DNA of 64,000 nucleotides, from NCBI GenBank assembly GCA_014898415.1, contig RCTD01000015.1, positions 930,001 to 994,000 of the forward strand, written 5' to 3'. The notes beneath the pieces were generated by a model. It was not told where the DNA came from. It did not search any database and was given only the letters and a program-made list of their open reading frames with translations. Source of the DNA: Stromatinia cepivora. Its lineage: Eukaryota; Ascomycota; Leotiomycetes; Helotiales; Sclerotiniaceae. Shown here piece by piece: positions 1-12,895 of this stretch (positions are counted from its first letter, which is position 1; the number at the start of each line of letters is the position of its first letter). The translations under genes and the position numbers were made by a program.

Positions 1-1183
1 GGTAGTACAGATCCTTAATACGCCCGGCAAAGAAAACACAATTACTTTCATCTACCTAGGCCGAAAGGTATTTCTCCGCTTGATCCACGGGAAATCGCCC
101 CAATACAAGAAAATTACCCAAAGGAGAAATACCCTCCGATCCCGTACCGCAAAATTGCGCCACGGCTGTACCTATGTAGATTAATCCAGGATGCATGATT
201 TTCCTTGACCTGCACTTCGTTACCAACAGCATCCTTACAAATCTGCAATTGTAAGTTTTTAATAGACAAAGATTAACCTTGATCACAACCATTACCATGT
301 AGATTGTTCCCGTACCGATGAGGCACAGCTTGGCAACGTAACAGCGGGGGTGGAGCGGGTAGGCTAGGATATTATGTACCTAGTACCTATATGCTAATGC
401 TCGCAGGTTCTTACTTGTAGAAAAGGTCAAGGTTACCTATGCATGCCGGGTAGATATATGTATAATTGATTGTTTACGGCAGGTGAGATACAATCGAGAT
501 AGGTAATGAGATCGCATAGAATATTCGATTTGTCATATATGCAAGCCCGACGGACAAGGTAATTCCAAAATGTGCGAAGGCGCAAAGGTTCGGCGCAGCG
601 GCAGGGACTTTCGAATGGGTACAAATGAAGAATTTGAAATTTTGCTTGTCTTTGAATTTGAGAAATAATGGTGTGGGTGAGAAATCCTTCCTTCCACGTT
701 ATTCGATCCTTCGAATCCTTGAAAGTGAAAGGAAGAGAGTGATCTAAGCGTATTTCACGTTCTCGTAGATGTAACTAAAGGATCAAGCCTGTGATTAAGG
801 CTTTAAGCCTCCTCCTAAGCACGGGAGGGGACGGTCATGTCGTACAAATATCACTGTTGTGGTATGCCAAATGCATAACTTTAATGCTGAATCCTAGAAA
901 CCACGAGGAAAAGTTGTTTCGTTGTGTTGGATAATGTGTGCCCTTCCCGTTTGTATTGTGGGTGAGAAATGCGACAAAAAATTTGTAGCGTGAGGGGGCA
1001 TTAAATTACGGTTGCATTCACGCAGGGTGTCTTTGGAGGGGTTATCGTCCTTCCTAGATGGATGTGGGAGAATCGAAGATTATCGGAAGTTCAAGTGGGG
1101 TTACGAACCGTAGATTGAAGGATTTTGGACTTCTCCCATCGTGAATATCGATCCGGATGTGGTCAGAATCGTTCCTTTCGTCT
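1..1183. other. Intergenic, no gene recognised
   Basis: Both strands carry only short ORFs without recognisable motifs, codon continuity or splice-linked partners. I see no RNA gene and no clear repeat. It includes the 3' flank of the minus-strand DUF2011-like gene. Confidence 0.5.
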
Positions 1184-2046
1184 TCAATCATTTTCTCCAT
1201 CAACTCCGGGCCCAGCGTGGTCAATTCCTCCGGCGGCAGCTTTCAACGCTTTCTCCTTTGCCTTCCTCTTGACTTTCTTCTCTCTATTCTTCCTAGCTCT
1301 CCTTTCTCGTTCTGCCTCCTCTTTACTTTCCTTCTCCTTCGTCATCGCCTCTTCTTGAGCCTGACTTGCCCGTCTCCTTTCTCTCAGGATAATCCTCATC
1401 TTCTTGCCTAGTTTCCTCTTCTTTGCCCCATTAGAATTATTGCCGATTCCGAGCCCGTTATTTCCTACCATTTTCTGCCCATCAATACCAACCTTCAAAA
1501 CTTTGACTCTCCACGTAACTTCCCATCCCCAATATCTTTGATCTCTGCCTTGTAAAACATCTTCGCCACTAACCGCCGAAATGGCGTATTCTTCCTTCCT
1601 TTTCCCTTCAATTGGACCAGTGAAATAATAACTTTTATTTCTCTCCTTAACAATGAAGACTCCTTCATCGGCTACCTCCTCCTTGAGAATTATCTTGCCT
1701 TCTTTGTCATTCGTGAAAAGTCGGAAGTCGAATTCCTCTTCTTGGTCTTGGTCATCATCTGGTCGTGGTGAATGTAGCGCGTCATTGTTAAGTTCAGGCT
1801 TCAGCGCACTCTCAGTAGAGAGTGATTCAGGTGAAATAGTTCCGTATAATGAAGCAAGCTGCTCTTGAAATCGAGCAGACGCATCCGGGTCGATTGGAGA
1901 AGATGGTTCGGGAGAAGATGTTGGGGATCGAGTGTATAGATCTGAACGGCGCACACTGCAAGTAGATATTAGCAGACATAAAACCTAATATTATCTATCA
2001 TAGAACGAAAATGCGCTCACCGTTTTGCGTCTGGAAGGTCAAACAT
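1184..2046 (-). CDS. DUF2011-like conserved fungal protein (two exons)
   Basis: Two exons: 2046-2021 encodes MFDLPDAKR, then a 65-bp intron (donor GTGAGC, acceptor CTTGCAG, phase 2), then 1955-1184 to a TGA; 265 residues in all. The start MFDLPDAKRVRRSDL matches what I remember of the fungal DUF2011 family, which has no assigned function; recall is the only basis for the family name. The N-terminal third is Ser/Pro-rich and acidic, the middle (KEGKIILKEEV, SYYFTGPIEGKRKEEYA) is the conserved core, and the last 80 residues are a highly basic Lys/Arg/Glu-rich likely coiled coil (residues about 190-250) such as is seen in nucleolar or RNA-bound proteins. A start at 1954 would be a GTG codon and is replaced by the spliced ATG. 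Nuclear location is inference from composition. Confidence 0.8.
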
Positions 2047-2820
2047 GATAATTGCTGTGTTGTTGTGAAGTTAGTTCTGCATTGAAGCTCTTCGATATAT
2101 ATTTGTGGGGGTTGAAATTGAGTCTGTGCGGGGACCAAGAATTACCAATTGCGCAACGACCTACTCACTCACTCACATAAAAAATGATATATCACAAAGC
2201 CAAGAAAGAATGAATTTAATAAACAAATTTATATATCCCGTATTAACTTAAATAACTTGAAATGAACCCATTGACTTTTGTTATTCCATTTGACTGAATA
2301 TTAAGAAATTAAGGAGGGTATCAAGTCTGATCGTAATGTGTCTATAAAAGTACACCCATTGTTCCATCCATATTGACATCGTCCAATTCATCCATCCCAT
2401 ATGCCCCACAGCGTAAAAGAAATATCAAGGAATAAGATGATAAAAGAGACCTAAAGTTTCCTACCCTTTTCCTACGCCATTGCTTGCGAAATACCATAAT
2501 GTATTCCATATCATCCTGATCCATTGCCTCATTCCATTCCATCCCAAGGAAGCACGCATAAACAAGAAATTGTAGTTTAAATCCTTTGAATACTGACTCA
2601 AGTGCAGAATTATACAAAATAAACATTCGATATGGCGCTAGGATACAAGGGGGTGATTATCGTGCTGTGTAAATCGGAGGAAATCTTTCGTAATAGATCT
2701 GACATTCATGCATGAATTTCTAGATCATAAGTCTGATATCTGATGAGTATGTCTGAGCAAGTTCTTGGTGAAATTCTGATTTTATCATGATGGTCTTAAC
2801 TTCGATAGGTTAACAAAGGT
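2047..2820. other. Intergenic between two minus-strand genes
   Basis: It holds the promoter side of the DUF2011-like gene and the 3' flank of the VIB-1-like gene. The part 2170-2340 is AT-rich. The 94-codon minus-strand ORF at 2342-2626 has no domain and no splice partner, so I do not call it. Confidence 0.4.
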
Positions 2821-4770
2821 TTATGCGGCGCTCCAAGTGTAATGCTGTTGACTGGGCTGTAGATGTTGTGGTGGTGGCAGAGAGTGACCTTCATCTTTCA
2901 CATAATGCTGATCTCCAGGGTACTCATAATGAGAACTAGTGACTGCGGGCAACGTTGTTCCATATGTAGACGCGGTATCCTGAGCGGTGGTCCATGGTTG
3001 CATAGACATAGATGTTGGGAAGTATTCTCTTGGTTGTGCGGCAGCCTCACTGGTGGAATTGTACGGAGCAGGAGCGGTAAATCGAGCTGTGAAGTCGGAA
3101 GAAAAAGATGAATTCAGCTCAGGAGGTGCTTGATGACGAGGTGATTTCGCGGGTCGTGGATTACTATCTATGAATCGAATGGGAGCGCCACTAGGTGAAG
3201 TTGTACTTTGGTATGTATACGATCGTACTGGAGGTGCTGGTGCTGGCATTGTAGAAGCCGGAGAATGGGTCTGAGGGTTTTCTGAACTGGAATGATTTCC
3301 TTGAAGATAATTATCCATTGACAATGACGGCGGCGGTCCTTGATAGCTCGGAGTTGATGGTCCTGGGGTATGTTCTGATGCATGTGGCGAAGCAAACCAT
3401 GATGGTAACGTTCTAATTTGATCATGTCAGCTTACGACAAAGGTGGAGGTTACAAAGTTGGAAATAATGCCGAAGTCGTTCGATTTCAAGTCAAGATTTT
3501 GATTGAAGAAATGATAATGAGGAAGAACTTACTGTTGTCTCATCAAATGTGGAGATACAGGAAGATTGCTTGCGTCGAAGTTGAATGGTGACCGAGGTAA
3601 TTCAAGTGTCTGAGGTTTCGACAATTTTGATTTCATGGTGGCGCTGCCAGGTGTGCTGCCATTTGTGATTTGCATTTCTGGTGCCTGACCTCGAGAAGCT
3701 GAAGATCCGACAAGCGCTATTTCCTTCCTCGCTTGAAAGTTTCTTGGGCTTCGGCCCCTGACCACAATCGGCGCCGTCGCTGTCTCGCAAACATTGATCT
3801 TCGTGTTGTTCCCTAAGGTTCCTACAATATTCAAATGCAAGGTAAAATGTTGTTGAAGCTCTCGTCTTCGACCATTGTTCGCCGTTGCGATCCTGAACTG
3901 AAGTCTTCTGTAGGCTATTGGGTAAACGGCGAACTCACTGCTCGTATCAGGAGCTCCGTCATCAAATGAAAGGAGTGGAATAGAGGAGGGCTCTTGCTCT
4001 TGGCCAGGTGTTACTTCGGGAGAGTTTGGTGGAGGCGTCTTCCATGGAATAACAATCAGTTTGACAGAGTGGCCATCAACTGATTCGGTGGCACTAATGG
4101 TTAATTTCAAGGATAGAATTGGAATGCGTTCTCCACGTTCCGTAATCACCGACAGAGCGCCTCGGGGCGTGGTGACAGATCCGGAAATTTGGAACAGGTT
4201 TCTCCGGTAACAGGTCAACTCCGGCTGGACAATCACTCCTTCCCCTATGGGGGTTGTCATTTCGGACAAGAAGAACATTCCATGGATTTGCGCCGAGAGA
4301 TCCAACTGTTGTATTCTTCCGTGTTGGTCTACGATAGTATGCTTTGGTGATCTTTTGCTGAAGGAAAGTAGTCTATGGTCTTGACTAATATTCGGTTTTT
4401 GATGTTCTGACAAATCTTCTCGGAAATCTTGCACTACTTCGCCATATGGCGAATCTTCCGCAGAATGAAATGGTCGTTTGAGGGAAGGATAACTATGATG
4501 AGAATTTAGTGGTGGTGGTGAAGCAGTTAACACCCCATTCCTTTCCCTGTGAGGAGGCCTTGTGTTGATTGAGGGGATATCCATTGATCGGTATCCCCCT
4601 TTCTGTCTTGCATGATATGGCAATGCCAAAGGACCGGAGGGAAAATTTGATTCGAAGGTTGTTTGATGAGAAGAAGTATGAGGTGGTTGAAGAGCGTAGC
4701 CTTGCCAAATTGAATGATCTGAATCTTCTGGCTTTATGGCTGCCATCGTTGTTGTTTGTGTGATGGACAT
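2821..4770 (-). CDS. vib-1: NDT80/PhoG-domain transcription factor, VIB-1/XprG type
   Basis: Exon 1 is 4770-3533 and exon 2 is 3412-2821, with a 120-bp intron (donor GTAAGT, acceptor TTAG) that joins MRQ-QTLPSW in frame; 609 residues. The NDT80 DNA-binding domain covers about residues 145-360: QHGRIQQLDL, AQIHGMFFLSE, PELTCYRRNLFQISGSVTTP, IPWKTPPPNSPE, YRRLQFRIATANNGRRREL and the hallmark VVRGRSPRNFQARKE near residue 340. In Neurospora VIB-1 is needed for heterokaryon incompatibility and starvation-induced secretion of hydrolases, and Aspergillus XprG controls extracellular proteases; the same nuclear role is inferred here. The N-terminal 140 residues and the C-terminal 190 are low-complexity Pro/Ser/His-rich, as in the family. 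The start could also be Met9 (MAAIKPEDSD). About 6.5 kb upstream lacks any gene, which allows a long regulatory leader. Confidence 0.9.
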
Positions 4771-7700
4771 TGAAGTATATCCTTCTTCTGAAAGGGATTT
4801 CGATTATTGGTTGATTAATGATTGAAGATTAAAAAGCTAAACATTTATCCATAAGAGTGATTCTTCATGGGGTGTTTAGCATGATGTATTATGGGATGGA
4901 AAGGAAGATGAAGGCCGGAGCACAAGCTTATGCCAGGTTCGGGAGCTAAGCTCTTATTCGTGAATCTGGACAAGGTCTACCAAAGGGGTCTAAGGACGAG
5001 AATTAAGTGCGGGATGCAAGCAAGCCTCATGATGGGTCTAACGTCCTTTCCGAATCTCTTGTCCAGTAGGCAGGTGGGTAACTGCTTTGTGTTCCGTTCC
5101 CCTCTTCGAAAGTGTGATGAATATGAGTACCCCATGGCATATACTATCTTGAATGAGTAGAGGTGGCTGGCGCGTGATCTGCATTAGTGATAGTGTATGA
5201 AAATAAGGACTAGATTGATCCTATTGGGAAGACTTGTATGCTCCCTTCCCTCAGTGCCTAAAATCGGAAATCATAGCGAATTGGAGATCTTCAGAGGGAA
5301 TATCGAAAGAAGACGTTAAAGGGCAAGGATAAATCTGTAATGGATGTATCGTTCAAGGGGGGAACCGTGTACCGCCTCACGGTCATCACCCAAAAGAGGA
5401 TCGAATCCGCTGACAGGCATATCAAAAGGAGTATAGCTCCCATGAGGTGAATAGCCTTGACCAACGGGTGCCCCTGACCTGTCAATAAATCCGGCCGGCA
5501 ACCATCCCACAAGACTTACAATCAGAAAAGTATCCCAGGCCCCCAAGCGCCCCAAGTACCTACATATTTTCCGATGTCATTTCGTCTTATATTTTGGTTT
5601 GCGGATGCTTTCCTTAATCACACTTGTAATATCTGCATCTAACGAGCTAACGCAGCATTAGGTCTCTTGTAAGATCTTATTCAGCACCAACCAGTATGGC
5701 TAATATTTCCAGGACCCTAGACAGTACCCTTGATGATCTTCTGACGACTAACAGCTAGGCCTGTCAGCTATGGTCCGAGATCAGAATACGGCCTAGAAGA
5801 GTCATAATTCGGCAAGTAGATTTGAAATTAATCCTAAGGGTGTTCTAAATAATACTAAGGTTTAGCTTCACGTCTCTGAAAATGTTTCTCTACTTTGTGC
5901 TTTGCTCGCTTGCTGCGGCGGCGGATGTGAATACGAACCCGGCGATAAAATCTGACAGTGCGAGGTGCATCAAGAGTGAAGGATGATAATGTATTACTAC
6001 ATATCCGGGAAAATAGCCTGGTTAACTTAAGCAACAAAATTTTCTGAATAATCCATGATAAATTTCTTACCTATTATCAGAGACATGATTTGCTTGTTTG
6101 CCAAATATCTGACTTGGTATTAAGCATGATGATAGCGCGCTGCACTATGCCGAATATTAACCTATTATAATGTTACATATATCCATTGGTTTGAATTGGG
6201 GTTTGGTCCTCCCGCGACAAATGTGCGAAAGAACTTGTGGGGCTACGGAAAATGAAGGGGTTAAAAAATTTACAAACACCAAGTTGGATAAATTTGACGA
6301 GATATATCCACTGACTACCAGGGGGTAAGGGGTTCACTAGGATCGTAAATGCATTGTTGGATTTTTAAACACTGTTCAGTGCATTTTCAACATTCGATTT
6401 AAGTTAAAAAGCAGCTTCTAGATCGTAGCTATCAGTACAGGTACATATATGTCCGTCCTAGGAAATTATTGCCGGGGTGTAACGTGGATAAAGTCAAGCA
6501 GAACTGTAGCATATGCTTCTGCTTGCGGTTCATCAAACTTCATCTTATCCTTTGAAGATATCTAGGTTAGGAAGTATCTCGGATCTCTTGCATTATACCC
6601 GTCAAATAAACGCCTGTAGATATGTACTGAAACGTTAAATAGAAGTCTAACTTGGAAGATTTAAATTATAGGCTCTCGATGCTTGTCGTAAGTCTTGATA
6701 GACGCTCAACTGGCTAAGACACAAGCGTAGCGTCTTCAGCTATCATTGACGTTCCGAATCAAGCCTCAGACGACATCTATCGCCTCCGGAAATTATACCC
6801 ACATATAAAACCTAATGAATGAAACCCTGTTTTAGATTGATAATTTGAACATTAGAATATAGCCTTGCCCCCAGCCTTATCCCACGATGCAACGCTCCCG
6901 TGCCGTAGCTTCGACGTTGTAACCCACAAAAAGCTATCATACATACAGCTAATCCAACATGGCACCCGCTCCTACTCCTCCACATGCAAATGCAATGCTT
7001 CATTGTAATGCCGTGGAAGTATTTCAGAACCTGGAGAAAACGTGTGCTTGCCATCTATGATTGGATTCACGAAATAACTTTCTCATAGTACAGTAGATCA
7101 TCACATGTCTATTTAGGCTGTTCGTTGTTGTTTTTCTGTTTATTGAACATTTGAATATTGTCTGCAATCACCATTGTCTATCCCCTGCCTAATTCCTTTA
7201 TCGGGCCCTCCGTCATCAATCATCTCATCAAGGGTGGCACGGAGGGATTGCTACCCCGGACCTTAGACAAGAGTAACAGAAACTTCCAGGTTCTCATCCA
7301 AGGATGGCATCCAATTGATCCGATGAAATATATCGAAATGTCTCAGCTAAGTAATTCAAAACGAAATCAATCCAAGAAAATCCTAAATGCCGAAAACAAA
7401 ATGCTTGGACGAGAAACCCCGGGACAGAAGGACCGATATTATCTTCTTTGGAGAGTGATATGGTTTTACCTGCAGATTTAGTGCAGTCCTCGACGGTCTT
7501 GCAGGTAAGAAAAACGAGGGTTTGAATCAAAGGTGTGGCAATGAGGCAGCGAATCTGTCAGTTATGAGGAGCGCGTGGAAGTACAACAGATCGAATTACA
7601 GTACCGTGGGGGGTCTCGAGATTAAAAACAAACTGAAATGTGGCCCTCAAACTTTCTAATACGCATGTTCCAAATATGAAAAGGGCACAGTACATATCTT

Positions 7701-10700
7701 AATACCTAGGTACTATACATTTTGTTTTAAGCCAAGCATTAGAAGATATCCTGCACAACATTCTCCTTTCGGACGAGTGCTAATGAACCGCTTATATGCG
7801 GACCACTAATTAGTTCGCTGATTTTCATAAACGCTGAAAATGAAGAAGTCTTGTGATTTGTCAACTATGGTCCAGAAATGCGGATGACTGCATCTGGCAA
7901 GCATGTCTATCACATTTTCTTCACAAAAAAACCCACCCACACACATGGAATTTAACCCATATTGGGTTTTGACGACCTAGATGAAGGGGCCGGCAATCGA
8001 GGCGCCCGACATATCCGTTCGGTACGGGCTCTACCGAACAATTGGGACGGTATAATTACGCAAAAAAAAGAAAAAAAAAAAAGAAAAAAAAAGTTTAATG
8101 ATAAGCAACGTGAAAATAAACGATAGCGACGACGGAAGCAAATGTCCGTTTCCTATTTGACTGGTTTCAATTCAATAAAGGTTTTCTATGGTTCTCCTCC
8201 CCTCCCCTCCCCTCTTCAACAACACCTCATTTCCCTCGCGAATTTCCCACATCCAACCAGGTGGCAGTTAAAACAACACATATTCTTCTACTTCTCCCAA
8301 GCAAGCCATCTTCGTATCGACCACAATGCGGATAGCTCATGTTCCTACACAGACCTGTTTTTCCAGTATTTCCGTCACCCAGCTACATTTACCCGTGCCT
8401 TCAAACACAAACACTTTTCCGAAGTCATAGAGGAAGAATCCTACAAGCGATTCCAAGATTTTTATCTCGATATCGATCTGCACGTACTGTACACTGAATC
8501 TTGCAAAGTTGCAACCATCGTCCAGCAATAATGAAATGTTGTAGCCTAATTTATTTTTCTCGTCGCCCCTGTGAACTTCAACGGATCTAGTTATCTTGCT
8601 TCCGGCCGAGTTCAGGTCATTTCGGGGTTTTCTTCGCAAAGCACAGCTGGAGTTATAGATACAGATGCTAGGTACTTCTAATCAACCAATCTCCATCCCA
8701 AAACAGCTCTCCGCATATCTTACAATTTACATCTGTCACCTACATACCAAATTCTCGTTTTCGTGTAACAAACAATATTTATCAGCCAGCTCATCACTTT
8801 TTCTCACCCATCTCCATATCTCCTTTCCCCCCATTTCGCCCCCCAACGCTCTACTGCCAGCTGTACGGCTGTAATGCAGATAACAATACCATGTAGCTCC
8901 GCCAAGCTACAGTTAACTGAATTGGACTATTGAACAATTTGAATTTGAGTTTGAATTTGAAATATAATACTGCAATACAGCCTCAATCGTGAACTGATGT
9001 CACGATTCTTCTGTGCCACTTTTCAGCTGAAAACTGACCTCATAGTAAGGTGCAGTAATATGCAGCGGTTTATATTTGGGGTTCACATGCACCGTATGGA
9101 ATATTTGATGCGTCGATACAAGCAAACGATGAAGCGAAAATAGAATTCTTTAAAAGCTCTTGATGTGACTAAAAATATTGATGTAGCAAGTCAAGTAAGA
9201 GTGAACTAGGTAATGGCATTATTGATGAGGAGTTCCCAAGATGGAATTGGGGAGAGCTGGAGCCCCTAGATAGAAGTGATTACCTGCATCGAAAACCTTT
9301 GAGGCTCAAATTTACCATCAACAAATTTGTATTTAGAATATTTGAGCACATTATGGTCTGGTGTTGTACATGGCGGCCCAGGGGCCGTCACAGTGGATGC
9401 TAACCATGATCAGCGAGTGCTCTTGCCCGAGAAATGTGGGACTGGCGACGGCAAAGCAATGCTTGTTTGAACCCAATCTAGCGTGGGGCCAAATTCACTC
9501 GTTACTATCGCTAGAACCGGGATAGTTAGGAACATTTTTTCTGTCTTGGTAAACGTAAATGTTTTGCAAGTTTCTGTTAGTGACGTGATGATCGACGAAT
9601 TTCTGTGGTTTCAAGGGTGAGAGCAGGAAGGGTGTTGAAAGCGAGCGGGTCCAGGCCGAGCAATTGTGCAAATTATAACAATGATCGGCGCCAATATGTC
9701 TCCTTCAAGATTCCGAGTCTAGATAGTAACTTCAAACTATGTATTGCCTTGATGACGATAAATATTTGGTGTGGTTGCAATTGTTTAAATGACACGGCAA
9801 ACTGATTCCTCATTAATCATCCGTTCCTGCCACAACGATATTTAAACGTCCCGACCCGCTCGAAGGCAGGGTTCTCATCCATGGTGCTTCGCGAGGAACA
9901 TAATCCCAACCCCGAGGAGTGCATACCATGGCTCTTTCAGGTATTCATGGATGAGAATACTGTGGCGGTTTCAACAAGACTCAGAATAGGTGTGGAGAAC
10001 GAACTCGCACATGCAAATGAGTGAACTCTTCGACAGATGAAGCAAAGACATTGAAAATGTCGAGGCCCGTTCATTCGCAGTTTACACCCTTTTTTACTCG
10101 AAGATGTTTCCACCTCCAACATGTACTAACTCGGTTATGTTACAATAGACATAACTTTCGAAGAACTGGACAAGTCCCGCCCCAAGAAAGAAAAATTCGC
10201 CTCATTATACTCAGTCTCCTTATAGAAGTCGATTCGACGGGGCTATCATACTAATAAAACAAGCACAACACGTAGGCCCAGGTCTTTTTCCAGCCAAGCA
10301 ACAAATATACTATTTCTGTGGAAGCTGGTAGCAGTGTCTAGCTAGGCATAGCATAATACAGTACGGTAGAGACAATTATGTAGCTGATCAATAATTACCC
10401 GGCTTTTCTAATCATTTAATTTCTAGCGTCCAGGATTTATCGCCTCGATAATCCAGATGAAAGTCGTTAGGCCTTGCAGGCGCGCAACCAAAAGTTTGGA
10501 GCTGTACAAAGTCGAGACGGAATGCAGGTTCCGACGAGAAGCCAATAGGCGTTGCTGATATGCAATAAAATACTTCCCTACTAATCAAGTAGCGCTACCG
10601 GTACGGTTGAAGACAATATCAAAGAAGGACGCAAGTTAAGACGAAAAGCCACTAGGCCTTTTTGCAGGTATCCAACCAAAATCTGGCTGGCCAACAGGAA

Positions 10701-11339
10701 GAAGGTAGAGGCGACGGATACATTAGACGAATACTATAAAGTACAAAAAAATCAATTAATTTTATGAATGATCTTGGACGGCACACATCATTTCAGAATG
10801 ACAGCCATCAGCATGAGCATTACTTAACGGATTATACTACGCTACAGCCATGATCAGAAGAGGTTGGCACGCATCTTTATGACTACAGAGCGCCACTTGG
10901 GATGTAAAATGCACGCAGCAACATCGGTTCAAAGGTCATTGTATGCTTTGGCTTGCAGGACACAAGTGACTGAATCCGGCTTCTGTTCACGGAATTTGGC
11001 GAAAGAACGGGTAAGCTATAACAACGAACACTGCTATTAACTAGAACAGAGAAACGACGGTAACTTTTGGTAGATAATGTAAGCACAAGTAACCTCTCTT
11101 TTCTTATCCACGAATATCAACGAAAGACAATCGAGCCCGAGCATACACCACTTGCATATGATGAAAATGGCTACTAGACAAGACAGAATTGATAGGAACC
11201 CGATTCCTAACCATCAACTGCGAAGCCCTAACATCGAAAGAGCAACCACATTCTCCAAACACAGGTCCCCATTACTCACCCCAGCAACGCAGTCTCCCCT
11301 ACCGCTAGTACCATCCCGTAGACCATATCCCTTGCATCA
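4771..11339. other. Long gene-poor region upstream of the VIB-1-like gene
   Basis: No ORF here has a recognisable domain or splice-linked continuation, and I found no structured RNA gene. At 8068-8093 there is an A-rich run broken by single G residues, and at 8191-8215 a pyrimidine tract of CCCCT repeats followed by C/T-rich sequence with CACAATG near 8322-8328. Such a tract is typical of a plus-strand filamentous-ascomycete promoter and leader, so a non-coding or short-ORF transcript could start there, but the following frame closes after about 34 codons. Pieces of the aspartyl-protease relic may extend below 11340, but I could not recognise them. Confidence 0.4.
8191..8330 (+). promoter_or_regulatory. 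Candidate promoter/leader pyrimidine tract
   Basis: A CT-rich tract with repeated CCCCT is followed by AACAACACC-type leader sequence and a CACAATG context. In filamentous fungi pyrimidine tracts lie just before transcription starts. There is no credible coding gene downstream, so the transcript, if any, would be non-coding or carry very short ORFs. Confidence 0.25.
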
Positions 11340-12218
11340 ACCAGGCAGGAAGTAAGCGAAAAGATCTGGACCATACACGACGGGTGGATTGGAGAGTGCT
11401 ACCGAAGCGGAAGAGATGGAGTTAGGGAGAAAGATAAGAATGACGAAGAGCTGGACTTGAGAAGTGCTGTTGGGCATAGAGAGAGGAGATGAGTGTTTGG
11501 GGTTCATTTTTTGGCTTTGGCTGCCTACGATAAGTTTCCGCATTATTGTTATCAATAGTCGTGCATTGAATGCTGCGGTGCCTGTACGAAATCAGAAAAA
11601 CGCTGGTTTAGAGAGAGGAGCTACTTACATTGCAAGTCCCAACAAACCACTCGTAGTGCCATCGCCAAGCCAGGCAGCTGAGCTGTATCGATAATTGCAA
11701 TTTGGGTATGGATGCTTTTGAATAAGCAATTGAACTGTGAACATGCCCAAGAAACTCACCAGATTCCACTCAAAAATGCGTCCACCTGAGCAGGAGGCAT
11801 ACCTTGAGCCAGGGGACGTGCACTCGGGAAGTTGGTGCTCCGGGCACCATAATCCAGACATTTAGGGTTAGGTTAGAAAGTCCATGTGTCGCTGCTTCCC
11901 CTGTCGATGACAATAGGATATGTTTGTCCTCCTACTCTTAAGTTGGTGTACCAATCATGTCCCTATGGGCGTCAGATATGGATAGTTTTTGTCGATTGAG
12001 GTATTCTCAGCTTCTGGAGCGGATTGGATAGAGCTATTCCTGAAAGGTGTCCTTCCGACGAGATAGCGGCAGTAACTTGAAGAAGGTTTTAACATATCCG
12101 GGATTTGTGGGGCCTTGAATGCACTTGGTCCGTAACCTTGTCCTGTGATTCTCGGCCGAAAGGCGGCACAGCGGAGAAGTGCGAGAGGTACGAGAAACAA
12201 TGGAGTGTACGTCTTGAT
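11340..12218 (-). pseudogene. Degenerate secreted pepsin-like aspartyl protease
   Basis: Pieces of a pepsin-family (A1) protease can be read in order on the minus strand. A signal-peptide-like stretch (TYTPLFLVPLALLRCAA) starts at about 12212, where the expected ATG is ATC (12218-12216). The pro-region ends in YPYLTPIGT and a stop near 11955. One base out of frame follows WYTNLRVGGQTYPIVID-RGSSDTW, the first active-site loop, with D-T-G-S changed to D-R-G-S, and then a TAA two codons on. The late N-lobe segment AAWLGDGTTSGLLGLA (about 11680-11640) ends at a plausible GTAAGT donor. LISSLYAQQHF and, in another frame, SNPPVVYGPDLFAYF match later family blocks. Lost start, catalytic change, stops and at least two frameshifts make it a dead gene. 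Family members are secreted and digest host or environmental protein. The second active-site loop was not found. Confidence 0.65.
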
Positions 12219-12895
12219 TTTATGATAGTTTAGAAGATGAAATAAGCAATTAGAGTGAAAACCAATTAGAATAAAAGGGGATTTACAAGCATACTTCTTG
12301 TACGGGACTTTGGGAAGAAACCTTTTGAGGCTCTAAGAATTGTGATGGAAGAAGTGGAACTGATGACAAAATAATTGGGCAAAAATACTTTATCGTTTTG
12401 AAGCCAACAGGATCGCAGGGAGTTTTTTAAAATAAGTTTCATATTGAATGCATTGTAAGCTTGCCAAGTTCGGACTTTGTGAAGTTTGAATAAAACATGT
12501 TAGGAAACGCGAGATCTTCCAAGCGAACAATTTCTCGTGCGCAATCGTGGCTGCCACTTGAGCGAAGCCTGTCTCATGGGGTATCATTATTGAATTTGAG
12601 AATTGTTGCACATGTATACACACTCAGCGGAGCTGTGGAGGCGTTGTCTCAAGTTCTTTTTTAGCTAGTCTTCTAGAAGTCTTGAAAAGGCTGAAATGTG
12701 GAAATCGGCTAATGCAAAAGCGGTGCTCAATAGGTAGGAATTCCTATAGTGTCGTGAATCCAAAGAACTTCTAGATTGTTTCTGGAATTTCTTTGATGTT
12801 TACTACCAATGCTGAAACGTGACTCATCATATTCTGCCTTCCTCGTATGATGATGATGAGCTATAAAACGATGGTATCAACGGCATTCCACATTC
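12219..12895. other. Intergenic between protease relic and MTQ1-like gene
   Basis: No supported gene. The 77-codon minus-strand ORF at 12390-12623 has no motif. The right part is the 3' flank of the methyltransferase gene. Confidence 0.4.

Noticed and set aside
2342..2626. 94-codon minus-strand ORF
   Set aside because: No homology signal that I recognise and no splice-linked neighbour; it lies in the 3' flank of the VIB-1-like gene.
8142..8531. 129-codon plus-strand ORF
   Set aside because: No domain, no paralogue, a mixed composition and an open antisense frame; probably chance within the CT-rich stretch.
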